The translations under genes and the position numbers were made by a program. DNA of 64,000 nt. Origin: Roseivirga sp. GTDB taxonomy: Bacteria > Bacteroidota > Bacteroidia > Cytophagales > Cyclobacteriaceae. This document shows, one piece after another, positions 17,362 through 26,581 of the stretch (within the stretch, counting starts at the first letter, position 1; each line of letters opens with the position of its first letter). The notes under the pieces were generated by a model that worked only from the letters and a program-made list of their open reading frames with translations, was not told where the DNA came from and did not search any database. The DNA lies in assembly GCA_029262895.1 (NCBI GenBank), contig JAJCYM010000027.1:124001-188000 (forward strand). Reading direction: 5' to 3'.

Positions 17362-18978
17362 ATGCAAGAAACCGGATTCAAATCCAACAAGGCGAGTGTG
17401 AGTGAATTAGGCATTAAGAATGCCACAGTGCACTGGAATTTGTCCTCTGAAGAATTGGCCAAAATATCCACGGAAAAGGGAATGACTGAAAACACCAGCA
17501 CTGGTGCCATCACAGTCAATACGGGCGAGTTCACAGGACGATCTCCTAAGGACAGATTCATAGTGAAAGATGATATTACGGAAGATGCGGTATGGTGGGG
17601 CAATATCAATATTCCGTTTGAGCCAGCGAAATTTGATGCGCTGTATGACAGGATGATTGACTACCTGTCGGGCAAAGAAATTTATGCGCGTGACTCTTAT
17701 GTTTGCGCAGATCCAAAATACAGGACCAACATTCGAGTAGTTACTGAACTACCTTGGTCTAACCTATTCTGTTTCAATATGTTCTTGAGACCTACTGATT
17801 CAGAAATTGAGAGCTTTGACCCAGAGTGGACAGTGGTTTGTGCCCCTGGTTTTATGGCTGATCCTGAAAGAGATGGCACGCGACAACACAACTTTGCGAT
17901 CCTCAATTTCAAAAGAAAAATGGCCATCGTTGGTGGAACAGGTTATACCGGTGAAATGAAGAAAGGAATCTTCTCAGCACTAAACTTTATCCTTCCACAT
18001 CAGAAAAATACTTTAGCGATGCACTGCTCAGCCAATGTTGGCGAGGGAGGAGACACCGCTATCTTCTTCGGTTTATCCGGCACGGGTAAAACCACGCTTT
18101 CAGCGGACCCTAATAGAAGACTGATAGGTGATGATGAACATGGCTGGACGAGCGAAAACACCGTCTTCAATTTTGAGGGTGGCTGTTATGCCAAGGTGAT
18201 TGACCTTACGGAAGAGAAGGAACCAGACATCTGGAATGCAATCAAACCAGGTGCACTATTGGAGAACATCACTTTCAAGGAAGGTACAGACGAGCCTGAT
18301 TACGAAAGTGGTAAAATCACTGAGAATACTCGGGTGTCCTACCCTATCTATCATATTGACAATATTCAGGAACCTTCTGTGGGCGAAAACCCAAAGAATA
18401 TTTTCTTCCTGACCTGTGATGCCTCAGGTGTTTTGCCTCCGATCTCAAAATTGACCGCTGGTCAGGCCATGTTCCACTTTATTTCAGGCTATACAGCCAA
18501 AGTGGCTGGAACCGAAGCGGGCATTACTGAGCCAGTCTCAGCCTTCTCTGCTTGTTTTGGAGCACCATTTATGCCATTGCATCCAACTAAGTATGCCGAA
18601 ATGCTTGGTGAAAAAATGGAGGCAGCTGGCGTGAACGTTTGGTTGGTCAACACAGGCTGGTCAGGCGGTGCTTATGGCACCGGAAGCAGAATGAAGCTGA
18701 AGTACACCAGGGCGATGATTACGGCTGCTTTGGAAGGAGATTTGGACAATGTAGACTATACCACACATGAGGTATTCGGTTTGGCCATGCCAAACACCTG
18801 TCCTAATGTTCCCGATGAGATTTTAAGCCCAAAGAACACCTGGGAAAACAAATCTGCTTATGATGCCGAAGCCAATAAACTGGCGGTCAAGTTCAATAAG
18901 AACTTTGAGAAGTTCGAAGAATATGCCAGTGCGGAAATCATGGCGGGGGCACCAAGGGTCAGTGCAGTAGCAGAATAA
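17362..18978 (+). CDS. pckA: Phosphoenolpyruvate carboxykinase (ATP)
   Basis: ATP-dependent PEP carboxykinase, 538 residues, the first committed step of gluconeogenesis (oxaloacetate + ATP to PEP + CO2 + ADP). The oxaloacetate-binding element TGRSPKDR is at about 58-65, and the kinase-type loop GLSGTGKTT is at 237-245, followed by the metal-binding LIGDDEHGW. The terminal GSRMKLKYTRAMI helix is also typical. Length matches the family. It is divergent from the peptide transporter; growth on peptides or amino acids would need both, which suggests but does not prove co-regulation. A strong terminator follows. Confidence 0.97.
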   Translation: MQETGFKSNKASVSELGIKNATVHWNLSSEELAKISTEKGMTENTSTGAITVNTGEFTGRSPKDRFIVKDDITEDAVWWGNINIPFEPAKFDALYDRMIDYLSGKEIYARDSYVCADPKYRTNIRVVTELPWSNLFCFNMFLRPTDSEIESFDPEWTVVCAPGFMADPERDGTRQHNFAILNFKRKMAIVGGTGYTGEMKKGIFSALNFILPHQKNTLAMHCSANVGEGGDTAIFFGLSGTGKTTLSADPNRRLIGDDEHGWTSENTVFNFEGGCYAKVIDLTEEKEPDIWNAIKPGALLENITFKEGTDEPDYESGKITENTRVSYPIYHIDNIQEPSVGENPKNIFFLTCDASGVLPPISKLTAGQAMFHFISGYTAKVAGTEAGITEPVSAFSACFGAPFMPLHPTKYAEMLGEKMEAAGVNVWLVNTGWSGGAYGTGSRMKLKYTRAMITAALEGDLDNVDYTTHEVFGLAMPNTCPNVPDEILSPKNTWENKSAYDAEANKLAVKFNKNFEKFEEYASAEIMAGAPRVSAVAE

Positions 18979-18991
18979 AAACTATAACCGC

Positions 18992-19026
18992 AAAAAAAGC
19001 CTTGACGATAACGTCAGGGCTTTTTT
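18992..19026. terminator. Strong terminator after pckA
   Basis: AAAAAAGCCTTGACG pairs with CGTCAGGGCTTTTTT around an ATAA loop (one G-T pair). The A and T flanks make it usable from both strands, serving pckA and the convergent plug-like gene. Confidence 0.85.
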
Positions 19027-19058
19027 ATGCTTTGATATTTTGAGTAAATCGGAATTCT

Positions 19059-19619
19059 CTATTTCTTTTTCTTCTTTCCTTTTTTGGGGGTAATAGTCAC
19101 ACCATCCGCGGCATTGTGGACTTTTAAAGTTTTTTCTCCCTTTGCAACAGCAATGTTCTTTTTGGTGGTAATAATAATCGCACCATTCGCGGCATTGTAG
19201 TCTTTTAAAGCTTCTTCTCCCTTTACAACAGTAATGTCCTTGATATCATTGGGATCCAAATCCATGAGAGCTCCTCTCTCAACTTTTTCACCATCAATTA
19301 TATACATCGGGTAAATTGTACCTTTAGAATTTCTAACGGTAATTTTGCCCTTTTCACCCACAGTTGTTTTATCTGATTCAATCCAAATTACTCCAACTTT
19401 GGCTTTATATTTTTTTAGGGAGGCTTTATCCTTTAAGACTTTTATGGTACCTAGTTTAGCAGGGTCCAACAACCTCGCAATTTCATAATCTACTTTTTTC
19501 CCATCAATATAGTAGTCAACACTTGAACTGTCTTTCAGAGCCATTTTCAATTGACCCTGTGCCATCAATGAGCTGGCCGAAAAAAGCAAAACTGTAGTAA
19601 CTATTAGTAAATTTCTCAT
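19059..19619 (-). CDS. Secreted SusC plug-like repeat protein
   Basis: A 186-residue exported protein: signal peptide 1-20 (ends SLMAQ), then repeated plug-like units and a lysine-rich tail (GKKKKK). Unit 1 has YYIDGKKVDYEIARLLDPAKLGTIKVLKD. Unit 2 (around 108-155) has IDGEKV, L-D-P-N-D-I-K-D-I-T-V-V-K-G and NGAIIITTKK, which is the plug motif of SusC/RagA TonB-dependent receptors. Unit 3 is a shorter copy made by an internal 81-base duplication. Alone, without a barrel, such plugs are not receptors; a signalling or binding role is inferred only. It lies 17 bases downstream of the anti-sigma-like gene and is probably in the same operon. Confidence 0.7.
   Translation of the reverse strand: MRNLLIVTTVLLFSASSLMAQGQLKMALKDSSSVDYYIDGKKVDYEIARLLDPAKLGTIKVLKDKASLKKYKAKVGVIWIESDKTTVGEKGKITVRNSKGTIYPMYIIDGEKVERGALMDLDPNDIKDITVVKGEEALKDYNAANGAIIITTKKNIAVAKGEKTLKVHNAADGVTITPKKGKKKKK
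19091..19252 (-). repeat. 81-bp tandem duplication inside the plug-like gene
   Basis: Two consecutive 81-base units (about 19091-19171 and 19172-19252) are clearly similar, for example CGCGGCATTGT and CTTTTAAAG followed by TTCTCCCTTT in both. The period is 27 codons and keeps the frame, so the third plug-like unit of the protein comes from this duplication. Confidence 0.7.
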
Positions 19620-19636
19620 ATCAATCGTTTTAGGAT

Positions 19637-20050
19637 TTAGTTATTTGTTAAGTACACAACCAGAAGTTCATCTTCATAAATCACATTACGCTCAGGTATA
19701 GGATTGCCTTTCTCCTGAAACCCTGAAAGTGCCTGCTCCAACAATTCCACCTTCTGTTCATAAGTCATCTCTTTTTCCTTTGAAGGGATAAACAAGAAGC
19801 TTAACAACAAGGCAACTGTCGCGGCAATGGGAAGGGTTCTATTTAAAAACCTCCGTTTGCTCTTCGCTTTCTTTCCTATTGCGCTCATCACTTCCCTTTC
19901 CAGGCCTTCGGGTATTCTTTTTTTCTGCTTCTGAACAAACGTGGCCCATGCTTCTGGAGAGTCAGTATTAAATAGTTCCTCCTCTTCTTGTAAAGTTGAA
20001 GTCGCATTAAGGTATTTCTCTGTCAGTTCATTTTGCTTTTGTTCATCCAT
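19637..20050 (-). CDS. Anti-sigma factor-like single-pass membrane protein
   Basis: A 137-residue protein with one membrane helix (about residues 70-86, TLPIAATVALLLSFLFI). The cytoplasmic N-terminal part is acidic and helical (about 1-65) and the C-terminal ~50 residues would be periplasmic. Its start overlaps the ECF sigma gene end by 8 bases, the standard position of an anti-sigma regulator. It lacks a recognisable zinc-finger (HxxxCxxC) ASD, so the assignment rests on topology and context. It may sequester the sigma factor at the membrane. Confidence 0.65.
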   Translation of the reverse strand: MDEQKQNELTEKYLNATSTLQEEEELFNTDSPEAWATFVQKQKKRIPEGLEREVMSAIGKKAKSKRRFLNRTLPIAATVALLLSFLFIPSKEKEMTYEQKVELLEQALSGFQEKGNPIPERNVIYEDELLVVYLTNN

Positions 20051-20546
20051 AACAAAAAGTTGTTTTTAATTGCTTAGCCACTTGTTTTCTTGCACGAGAA
20101 AGTAGTACTCTCAAATGCTCCACTTTTAAATTCATTACCATGGCAATTTCATTGAACTCCATGCCGTCCAAGTCACGCATGATGAGCACTTCTGATTGCG
20201 GAGCTGGAAGTGACTTCAAAATCGAACGTATGGCCTTTTGAAGTTCCTCGTACTCCATTGGTTCTCGTGAACCAGTATCAGTAAAAAGAGACGTAGAGCC
20301 ATCAATAGCAATTACTAAAGGTCTTGACCTCTTTAGTAGATCCAGACAATAATTCTTGGCTGTCAGAAACACAAACCCATTAATATTGGGATGCTTGCCC
20401 AACTGCCTTCTCTTATCCCAGAGTTTAAGCATCACCTCCTGAACAGCATCTTTTGCCCGGTCTTGATCTCCCAAAAGTCGAACAACCATTGGATAAACTC
20501 TAGGTGACAGCGATACTACCTTTTGCTCGAATTCAGTTGTATCCAT
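20043..20546 (-). CDS. ECF-type RNA polymerase sigma factor
   Basis: Extracytoplasmic-function sigma-70 of 167 residues. Region 2 covers about residues 10-80 (YPMVVRLLGDQDRAKDAVQEVMLKLW, the DxAxDxVQExF-like motif 2.2). Region 4 covers about 105-160 (LPAPQSEVLIMRDLDGMEFNEIAMVMN, then LLSRARKQV), a helix-turn-helix for -35 recognition. It heads a minus-strand operon with the anti-sigma-like and plug-like genes. The target promoters cannot be told from the window; a 7-base inverted repeat lies 57 bases upstream. Confidence 0.85.
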   Translation of the reverse strand: MDTTEFEQKVVSLSPRVYPMVVRLLGDQDRAKDAVQEVMLKLWDKRRQLGKHPNINGFVFLTAKNYCLDLLKRSRPLVIAIDGSTSLFTDTGSREPMEYEELQKAIRSILKSLPAPQSEVLIMRDLDGMEFNEIAMVMNLKVEHLRVLLSRARKQVAKQLKTTFCYG

Positions 20547-20902
20547 GTTTCAATTAGAGTAACGCTTTTTTCCACAAGGCATAACAGACCAAGCTCATTT
20601 TCTATCAAATCTTTTTTGATACTGACTGCAATCAGGGTCTTCGGCTTGCTTGGCTTGTCGTCTTTTATGGTATCGTAAGCACAACAAACTAAACTATATA
20701 CCTCAAAAGCTCATCCGATAATTGGACAGACTTTATATTTCTCATGTGGGTGCTCTCCATTTTTGAAAGGAATTTAATGCACTAACAGATAATAACCAGC
20801 GGTTTATCGAGGAAACCCTCCTTTCTGTACGATCCAGCAAAATTCACCATAGAAACGGGCTTTAATAACCTTATCTTATACATGATTTAACTTAAGATCG
20901 AT
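20547..20902. promoter_or_regulatory. Divergent regulatory region between sigma operon and molybdenum hydroxylase operons
   Basis: 356 bases without a gene. A perfect inverted repeat TATCAAA/TTTGATA (20603-20621, 5-base loop) could be an operator or a hairpin near the sigma promoter. I found no clear TAnnTTTG box for either direction, nor any remnant of a coding sequence. Confidence 0.4.
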
Positions 20903-21373
20903 ATGGCTATCTACAATATTCAGGTGAATGGAGAAAGGCGTCAGGTTGACGCTGATCCGGACACACCCATGCTCTGGGTTTTGAGAGACACACTTGACCT
21001 AAAAGGAACAAAATTCGGTTGTGGTATTGCCCAATGTGGTGCCTGTACGGTTCATCTTGACGGAAAAGCGGTACGCTCCTGCTCTCTTCCTGTTTCTTCT
21101 GTGGCAAATGCTTCCATAACCACCATTGAAGGTTTATCAGAAAACGGTGATCACCCGGTTCAACAGGCATGGATGGAATGGGATGTGCCTCAATGCGGCT
21201 ATTGTCAGGTAGGGCAAATCATGACAGCCTCTGCCCTGCTAGCTCAAAACCCCAAACCCACGGAAACAGATATTGACCAAAACATGTCGGGCAACATTTG
21301 CAGATGCGGTACCTATCCAAGAATTAAAAAGGCGATTTTATCTGCAGCTGAGAAAGGAGGGTCAAATGAGTAA
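20903..21373 (+). CDS. (2Fe-2S) subunit of an IorA-type molybdenum hydroxylase, copy 1
   Basis: Small iron-sulfur subunit, 156 residues, of a xanthine-oxidase-family oxidoreductase. The plant-ferredoxin-type cluster is held by Cys40, Cys45, Cys48 and Cys60 (G-C-G-x-A-Q-C-G-A-C ... C), and the second [2Fe-2S] by Cys98, Cys101, Cys133 and Cys135 (CGYCQ and ICRCG). This is the two-domain form found in isoquinoline 1-oxidoreductase alpha subunits. The length is normal. It overlaps the large-subunit start by 8 bases. There is no FAD subunit gene beside it, as expected for the Ior group, in which electrons leave by another acceptor. Confidence 0.9.
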   Translation: MAIYNIQVNGERRQVDADPDTPMLWVLRDTLDLKGTKFGCGIAQCGACTVHLDGKAVRSCSLPVSSVANASITTIEGLSENGDHPVQQAWMEWDVPQCGYCQVGQIMTASALLAQNPKPTETDIDQNMSGNICRCGTYPRIKKAILSAAEKGGSNE

Positions 21374-23546
21374 TTCTCTAAAAACCTCAAGACGAACATT
21401 TTTAAAGGTAAGTGGGACAGCAGGTGGAGGACTGATCCTTGGCTTTAACCTGTATAGCTGCTCCACGATGCCGGATAATCCGATTTTCAGCAACCTTGAG
21501 ATCAATGCCTTTATCTTGATTAATGGGGACGGAACGGCAACAATAAAAGCCAAGAATCCGGACATCGGTCAGGGGGTAAAAACCTCACTCCCCATGATTC
21601 TGGCTGAGGAGCTGGACCTGCCCTGGGAAAAGGTGACAGTCGAACAAGCCGAATTAGACGGCCGACTTGGGTCTCAATTTGCCGGTGGTAGTACTGGTGT
21701 AAAAACCAACTATGACAATCTAAGAAATGCCGGTGCTTCGGTGCGCGATGTGCTTGTTAGAGCCGCTGCCAATCGCTGGGAAGTGAATGCCGAAGACTGC
21801 AAAACCGAAGATGGCTTTGTGATTTCCGGAAGAAACAAACTGCATTATGGGCATCTGGCCGAAGAAGCTGCTCAGTTGGAACTTAGTGAAGCCCCTCCGC
21901 TTAAAGACCCTCAGGATTTTAAAATCATAGGGAAATCAAAATCTGATGTAGACATAAAGAAGATAGTCACCGGCCAACCCTTATATGGCCTTGATCAGGA
22001 GGTGGAAGGTATGGTTTATGCCACCGTTTTAAAGCCGGAAGTTTTCAACTCAACCCTGACGAGTTTTGACGATGTTGAAGCGAGAAAACTTAGCGGTGTT
22101 ATTGATATCTTCAAGATAGATGCCATGGACAACCCGGTTAATCGCGTGGATGGTGTGGCAGTTATTGCCGAAAATCTATGGACAGCTTTCAAGGCCAAAA
22201 AGCTTATCAAAGCTTCATGGAAAGAGCCCAAAGGCTATATCACTTCCCTAAAACAGTTAAAAGGCGACTTTAAAAAGGGGCTTGCGGCTAAGGGTGAGGT
22301 TTTAAGAAATGATGGCGATGTGGCCGCTGAGTTCCAGAAAAGCGGAAATGTAATAGAAGCCACTTACGAGGTTCCTTTTATCAGCCACAGCCAAATGGAA
22401 CCAATGAATTTTATTGCTGATGTTCGCGAAAACGAGGTTTTTCTGGTTGGCCCTACACAGACCCCGGGAAGTGCAAATGCTTTGGCCAGTCGGATTACCG
22501 GAATTCCAAGAGAGAATATCCAGGTCAAATTCACCAGAATTGGTGGCGGTTTTGGGCGAAGGCTGGGTAATGACTACGCCAGCGAAGCCGTTTTCATTTC
22601 TCACAAAATTAAAAAGCCGGTCAAGCTGGTTTGGAGTAGAGAAAACGACTTTTTGGGAGACCTATACAGACCTGCTGGTTGCTATCATTTCAAGGCAGCC
22701 ATGAATGGAACTGAGGTCAAGGCCTTTGATGTAAACATCTGTACGACTTCACGTTATTTATATCGTGGCGGGAGTCCTGCCCATGGTACAGAAGCCTTTC
22801 CGGATCAACAGCCAGCTGGTATGATCCCCAATTTCAGAGTTTCTTACAGCCCCCTATTAACCAACATCCCTGTAGGCGCCCTTAGAACCCCGGGGGTCAA
22901 CGCCACCACCTATGCCTATCAGGGTTTTATTGATGAACTGGCTGAAAAAGCTGGTATGGACCCCATTGACTTCCAACTCCAAATGATTGGAGACGAAGAT
23001 CGGGATATGCCTTATTCCGATCATGGCGGTCCGACCTACAATACAAAAAGACTGAGAGCCGTCATCAACCTTGTGAAGGCGAAATCAGGTTGGGGTCAGG
23101 TTAACCGGGAAGGCATTTCAAGAGGTTTTGCTGCCCAAATGGTCTTCGGTACCTATGTAGCCTGTATTGTGGATGTGAGAAACATAAGTGGAAAGATCAA
23201 AGTAGACAAAGTCTATATCACAGCTGATTGCGGCAGAGTGATCAATCCAATAGGTGCGGAAGCACAGGTGCAGGGAGGTGTTACAGATGCCATTAGTGCA
23301 GCCTTTTATGAATCTTTAGAATTACAGAATGGCAAACCACAGGCACAGAATTTTGATCAGTACCAAAAGCTGAGAATGAAAGATTCTCCGGAAGTCGATG
23401 TATCCTTTATCGCCAACGGAGAAGCGCCACAAGGCTTAGGTGAACCATCCTACCCTATTCTATTTCCTGCATTGACCAATGCTGTATACAAAGCCACCGG
23501 TAAGCGCGTACGTGAATTACCACTAAAAAAGCATGGATTGGTCTGA
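21366..23546 (+). CDS. Molybdopterin-binding subunit of IorB-type hydroxylase, copy 1
   Basis: Large subunit of 726 residues from ATG 21366, which overlaps the small-subunit stop and gives a Tat signal S-R-R-T-F-L-K at about 8-14; a longer frame begins upstream within the small-subunit gene but is not needed. A Cys (LYSCS) after the hydrophobic stretch may be lipidated. Molybdenum-cofactor elements include GGGFGRR near 390 and PQGLGEPS near the C-terminus, whose Glu is the expected catalytic base. It would hydroxylate an N-heterocycle or oxidise an aldehyde, outside the cytoplasm. The substrate is unknown. A second complete copy follows. Confidence 0.88.
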   Translation: MSNSLKTSRRTFLKVSGTAGGGLILGFNLYSCSTMPDNPIFSNLEINAFILINGDGTATIKAKNPDIGQGVKTSLPMILAEELDLPWEKVTVEQAELDGRLGSQFAGGSTGVKTNYDNLRNAGASVRDVLVRAAANRWEVNAEDCKTEDGFVISGRNKLHYGHLAEEAAQLELSEAPPLKDPQDFKIIGKSKSDVDIKKIVTGQPLYGLDQEVEGMVYATVLKPEVFNSTLTSFDDVEARKLSGVIDIFKIDAMDNPVNRVDGVAVIAENLWTAFKAKKLIKASWKEPKGYITSLKQLKGDFKKGLAAKGEVLRNDGDVAAEFQKSGNVIEATYEVPFISHSQMEPMNFIADVRENEVFLVGPTQTPGSANALASRITGIPRENIQVKFTRIGGGFGRRLGNDYASEAVFISHKIKKPVKLVWSRENDFLGDLYRPAGCYHFKAAMNGTEVKAFDVNICTTSRYLYRGGSPAHGTEAFPDQQPAGMIPNFRVSYSPLLTNIPVGALRTPGVNATTYAYQGFIDELAEKAGMDPIDFQLQMIGDEDRDMPYSDHGGPTYNTKRLRAVINLVKAKSGWGQVNREGISRGFAAQMVFGTYVACIVDVRNISGKIKVDKVYITADCGRVINPIGAEAQVQGGVTDAISAAFYESLELQNGKPQAQNFDQYQKLRMKDSPEVDVSFIANGEAPQGLGEPSYPILFPALTNAVYKATGKRVRELPLKKHGLV

Positions 23547-23649
23547 CAGATTTCACAAAAGCATATTTGCCAATGGCTAAATTCAGCCTATGAACTTGAG
23601 TTGAATAAACCTATATTTAAATAATTCAAATTGACATAAACTACACATT

Positions 23650-24108
23650 ATGGCTATCTATAATATTACAGTAAATGGCGAGCAGCGTCAGGTTGATGTA
23701 GACGCGGATACACCTATGCTCTGGGTGCTTCGAGACAGTCTCGACATGGTTGGTACCAAATTCGGTTGTGGTATTGCTCAATGCGGAGCCTGTACTGTTC
23801 ACCTGGATGGGAACGCAGTGAGATCATGCTCTATTCCCGTTTCGGCCGTTGGAGAAGCTAAAATCACCACCATCGAAGGGCTTTCCGAGAAAGGAGATCA
23901 TCCACTTCAAGAGGCTTGGCGCGAACATGACGTCCCTCAATGCGGCTATTGTCAGGCAGGCCAAATAATGAATGCAGCAGCATTTTTAAGCAAAAACCCG
24001 AACCCATCGGATGCTGATATTGAAAATGCAACGCATACCAACATCTGCAGGTGTGCTACCTATAATAGGATCAAAGCAGCAGTTAAAACGGCAGCCGCCA
24101 ATATGTAA
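23650..24108 (+). CDS. (2Fe-2S) subunit of an IorA-type molybdenum hydroxylase, copy 2
   Basis: A 152-residue paralogue of the gene at 20903, with the same eight cysteines at the same positions (40, 45, 48, 60, 98, 101, 133 and 135) and nearly identical N-terminal 60 residues. Differences gather at the C-terminus (ATHTNICRCATY against [11 protein letters not shown]). It is separated from the first large subunit by about 100 bases and lies 17 bases before its own large subunit, so it is either a second operon or part of one four-gene unit. Roles in electron transfer are as for copy 1. Confidence 0.9.
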   Translation: MAIYNITVNGEQRQVDVDADTPMLWVLRDSLDMVGTKFGCGIAQCGACTVHLDGNAVRSCSIPVSAVGEAKITTIEGLSEKGDHPLQEAWREHDVPQCGYCQAGQIMNAAAFLSKNPNPSDADIENATHTNICRCATYNRIKAAVKTAAANM

Positions 24109-24125
24109 GCTCAAAAGAAGAAATC

Positions 24126-26246
24126 ATGACACTGATCAAAACGAAATTTAATAGACGCTCTTTCCTAAGAACTTCAGCACTCGCTGGCGGAGGAATTGTT
24201 ATTGGCTTCAATTGGGCATGCTCACCTGGAGAAACAGTCAGAGCTGCGCCTTCAGAGTGGTTTGATGTAAACGCTTTCCTCTCCATTGCTGATAATGGGC
24301 AAGTGACCATCATGTCCCCTAACCCTGAAATTGGCCAAAACATTAAAACCTCTATGCCTATGATTGTGGCTGAGGAACTTGATGTAGCTTGGGAAGATGT
24401 AATTGTAAAGCAGGCACCATTGAGTAAATCCTTTACCCGACAGGTAGCCGGAGGTAGCGGATCGATAAGAAGTAGCTGGACAATATTGAGAACTGCCGGA
24501 GCCGCGGCCCGACAACTTATGATCAATACGGCCGCCCAACAATGGGATGTTGATCCAAAAACACTAACCACCGAATATGGTGTAGTCAAAAATGGAAGCA
24601 AAAAGATGACCTATGCAGAACTGGCATCTTTGGCAGTAATGACAGAAATACCTGAGGAAGTGCCATTAAAGGACCCCAAGGACTTTAAGATCATAGGTAA
24701 TTCCAAGAAAAATGTAGACACTGATGCCATTGTTACTGGTAAGCCACTTTTCGGAATGGACTTCAAAAGAGAAGGAATGGTCTATGCGACCGCCATGCGA
24801 CCACCGGCATTTGGACTAAAGTTGAAATCGTTCGATGATTCCGAAGCCAGAAAGGTGACGGGGGTTTCGGATGTGGTTCAGTTTGGAGATAAAATAGCCG
24901 TTATAGCCAATTCTACCTATGCGGCAATGAAAGGCCAAAAAGCCTTGAAAGCAGAATGGACAAGTGATGGTAAACTGGAGAACACGACAGACCATGATCG
25001 TGAACTTCGAAAAATGCTTGACACAAAACAAGATACGCCCAGAAGGAATGACGGAAACGTACGTGGAGCCTTTGCCAATGCCGATAAGGTGATCGAAAAG
25101 GTTTATGAAGCTCCATTTCTTCCACATAATACTATGGAACCCATGAATTTCTTTGCGGATATCACCGACACCAAAGCGGAGTTGATTGGACCAATCCAAA
25201 CTCCCGAATGGACACAAGGGCGTGTGGCGCAGCTTTTAGGAAGAGAAGCCGCTAGCGTGACCATGGACATGACACGTATGGGTGGTGGTTTTGGCCGCAG
25301 ACTTTATGGTGACTTTGCTTTAGAAGTAGCCGAGATATCACAGAAGATCAAAAAGCCTGTGAAGCTGGTCTTTTCCAGAGAAGATGATATGACTGCCGGT
25401 ACTTATCGACCGGCCTCTAAATATAAATTCAGAGCGGCTATAAAAGATGGGAAGCTATCTGGTTATCATCTTACTGGCGCTGGTGTTAATTCAGGCAGCG
25501 TAACACGGGAGAATTGGTTTCCTGCAGGTGGTATTGAAAACTACAAGGTTGAAACGCACAACCTACGAAGTAATATCACTACGGGTGCATGGAGAGCGCC
25601 AATCACCAACTTCCTGGCCATTGCGGAACAATCCTTCTTTGATGAAGTAGCCAATGAAATGGGCGTTGATGCAGTACAACTGCGTCTCGATATCCTTGAG
25701 AGAGCCAAAACAAACCCTGTCGGTGCGATTGACTATGATCCAGACAAGATGATTGGAGTGATCAAGCTTGCGGCAGAAAAGGGTAATTGGGGCAATGCTG
25801 AAGCTGGAGTGAGTCAGGGCTTTAGTGCCTATTATTCTCACAACACTTACGTGGCAGAGGTGGCTCATGCGAGCATGAGAGGCAATACCCCAAAAGTGGA
25901 CAAGGTGACTTGCGCTGTTGATTGTGGTATTGTTATCAATCCTGATGCTGCCATAAATCAAATTCAAGGTGGCGTTGTTGACGGAGTGGGCCATGCGATG
26001 TATGGGGATTTCTCCTTCGTAAACGGAACGCCTCAGGCCAGCAACTTTGATAAATACAGATTAATCAGAAGCAAGGAAGCACCTCAAGTTGACGTGTTCT
26101 TTGTAGAAAGCTTAAATGATCCAACAGGATTGGGTGAGCCTTCTCTCCCACCAGCGGGTGGCGCTGTGGCAAATGCCATCGCCAAGGCCACAGGTAATCG
26201 GGTTTATAATATTCCCTTTATTAAGGAAGAGATCATATTTGGATAA
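24126..26246 (+). CDS. Molybdopterin-binding subunit of IorB-type hydroxylase, copy 2
   Basis: Large subunit of 706 residues with Tat signal N-R-R-S-F-L-R at 9-15 and a possible lipidated Cys in NWACS. It has MGGGFGRR in the middle and TGLGEPSLPP near the end, matching copy 1 motif for motif. Sequence identity to copy 1 is only moderate, especially in the first third after the signal and in substrate-pocket regions, so the duplication is old and the substrates may differ. A terminator hairpin follows 24 bases after the stop. Downstream DNA changes to an AT-rich accessory island. Confidence 0.88.
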   Translation: MTLIKTKFNRRSFLRTSALAGGGIVIGFNWACSPGETVRAAPSEWFDVNAFLSIADNGQVTIMSPNPEIGQNIKTSMPMIVAEELDVAWEDVIVKQAPLSKSFTRQVAGGSGSIRSSWTILRTAGAAARQLMINTAAQQWDVDPKTLTTEYGVVKNGSKKMTYAELASLAVMTEIPEEVPLKDPKDFKIIGNSKKNVDTDAIVTGKPLFGMDFKREGMVYATAMRPPAFGLKLKSFDDSEARKVTGVSDVVQFGDKIAVIANSTYAAMKGQKALKAEWTSDGKLENTTDHDRELRKMLDTKQDTPRRNDGNVRGAFANADKVIEKVYEAPFLPHNTMEPMNFFADITDTKAELIGPIQTPEWTQGRVAQLLGREAASVTMDMTRMGGGFGRRLYGDFALEVAEISQKIKKPVKLVFSREDDMTAGTYRPASKYKFRAAIKDGKLSGYHLTGAGVNSGSVTRENWFPAGGIENYKVETHNLRSNITTGAWRAPITNFLAIAEQSFFDEVANEMGVDAVQLRLDILERAKTNPVGAIDYDPDKMIGVIKLAAEKGNWGNAEAGVSQGFSAYYSHNTYVAEVAHASMRGNTPKVDKVTCAVDCGIVINPDAAINQIQGGVVDGVGHAMYGDFSFVNGTPQASNFDKYRLIRSKEAPQVDVFFVESLNDPTGLGEPSLPPAGGAVANAIAKATGNRVYNIPFIKEEIIFG

Positions 26247-26270
26247 ACTCTCAAGTACATTAGAAACTCT

Positions 26271-26299
26271 AAAGCCCTGTTGAATCAATAGGGCTTTTT
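26271..26299 (+). terminator. Terminator after the second hydroxylase operon
   Basis: AAAGCCCT...AGGGCTTT with an inner TTGA/TCAA pairing, followed by TTTTTATTT. It marks the end of the core operon, and the recombinase relic begins right after. Confidence 0.8.
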
Positions 26300-26305
26300 A
26301 TTTGA

Positions 26306-26514
26306 GCCAGATTCTGTAAGGCTGCGAAAAAGGCGAATATCAAAAAAAAATTAACTCTATTTTGCTTAGCCCTAGATTTGCAGCACATCTTCTAGAAAAA
26401 GGTAGCACCATCAGAAGTATCCAGTTGCTATTCGCACATAACTCCATCAAAACGACAGGGATTTACGCTCATATAGCCCAAAACTCTTTTCATCAAAAAA
26501 AATTCTTAGATTGA
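26306..26514 (+). pseudogene. Frameshifted 3' relic of a tyrosine recombinase (phage integrase family)
   Basis: Two reading frames together resemble the C-terminal part of a XerC/D-like integrase. Frame 26306 onward gives ARFCKAAKKANIKKKLTL, the region before the usual L-R-H-S-F box. After a shift near 26360-26371 a second frame reads AAHLLEKGSTIRSIQLLFAH, then NSIKTTGIYAHIAQNSF, ending at TGA 26512-26514. This matches the usual ATHLLE, then IQxLLGH, then SIKTTxIYTH pattern, with the catalytic Tyr still present, but the Arg box is destroyed and the N-terminal two thirds are gone. It cannot be functional. It sits between the hydroxylase terminator and the defence genes, so it may mark the entry of that island. 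Confidence 0.75.
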
Positions 26515-26581
26515 TTAAAATATAAAGGAAATAAACACAATTGAGTTAGGCACAATTGAAGAAAACAGATAGAAAAGCAAA

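Noticed and set aside
24083-24601. Long open frame opposite the start of the second molybdenum hydroxylase large subunit
   Set aside because: It is antisense to a gene with strong family motifs and a Tat signal, has no protein-like features of its own and is explained by codon bias.
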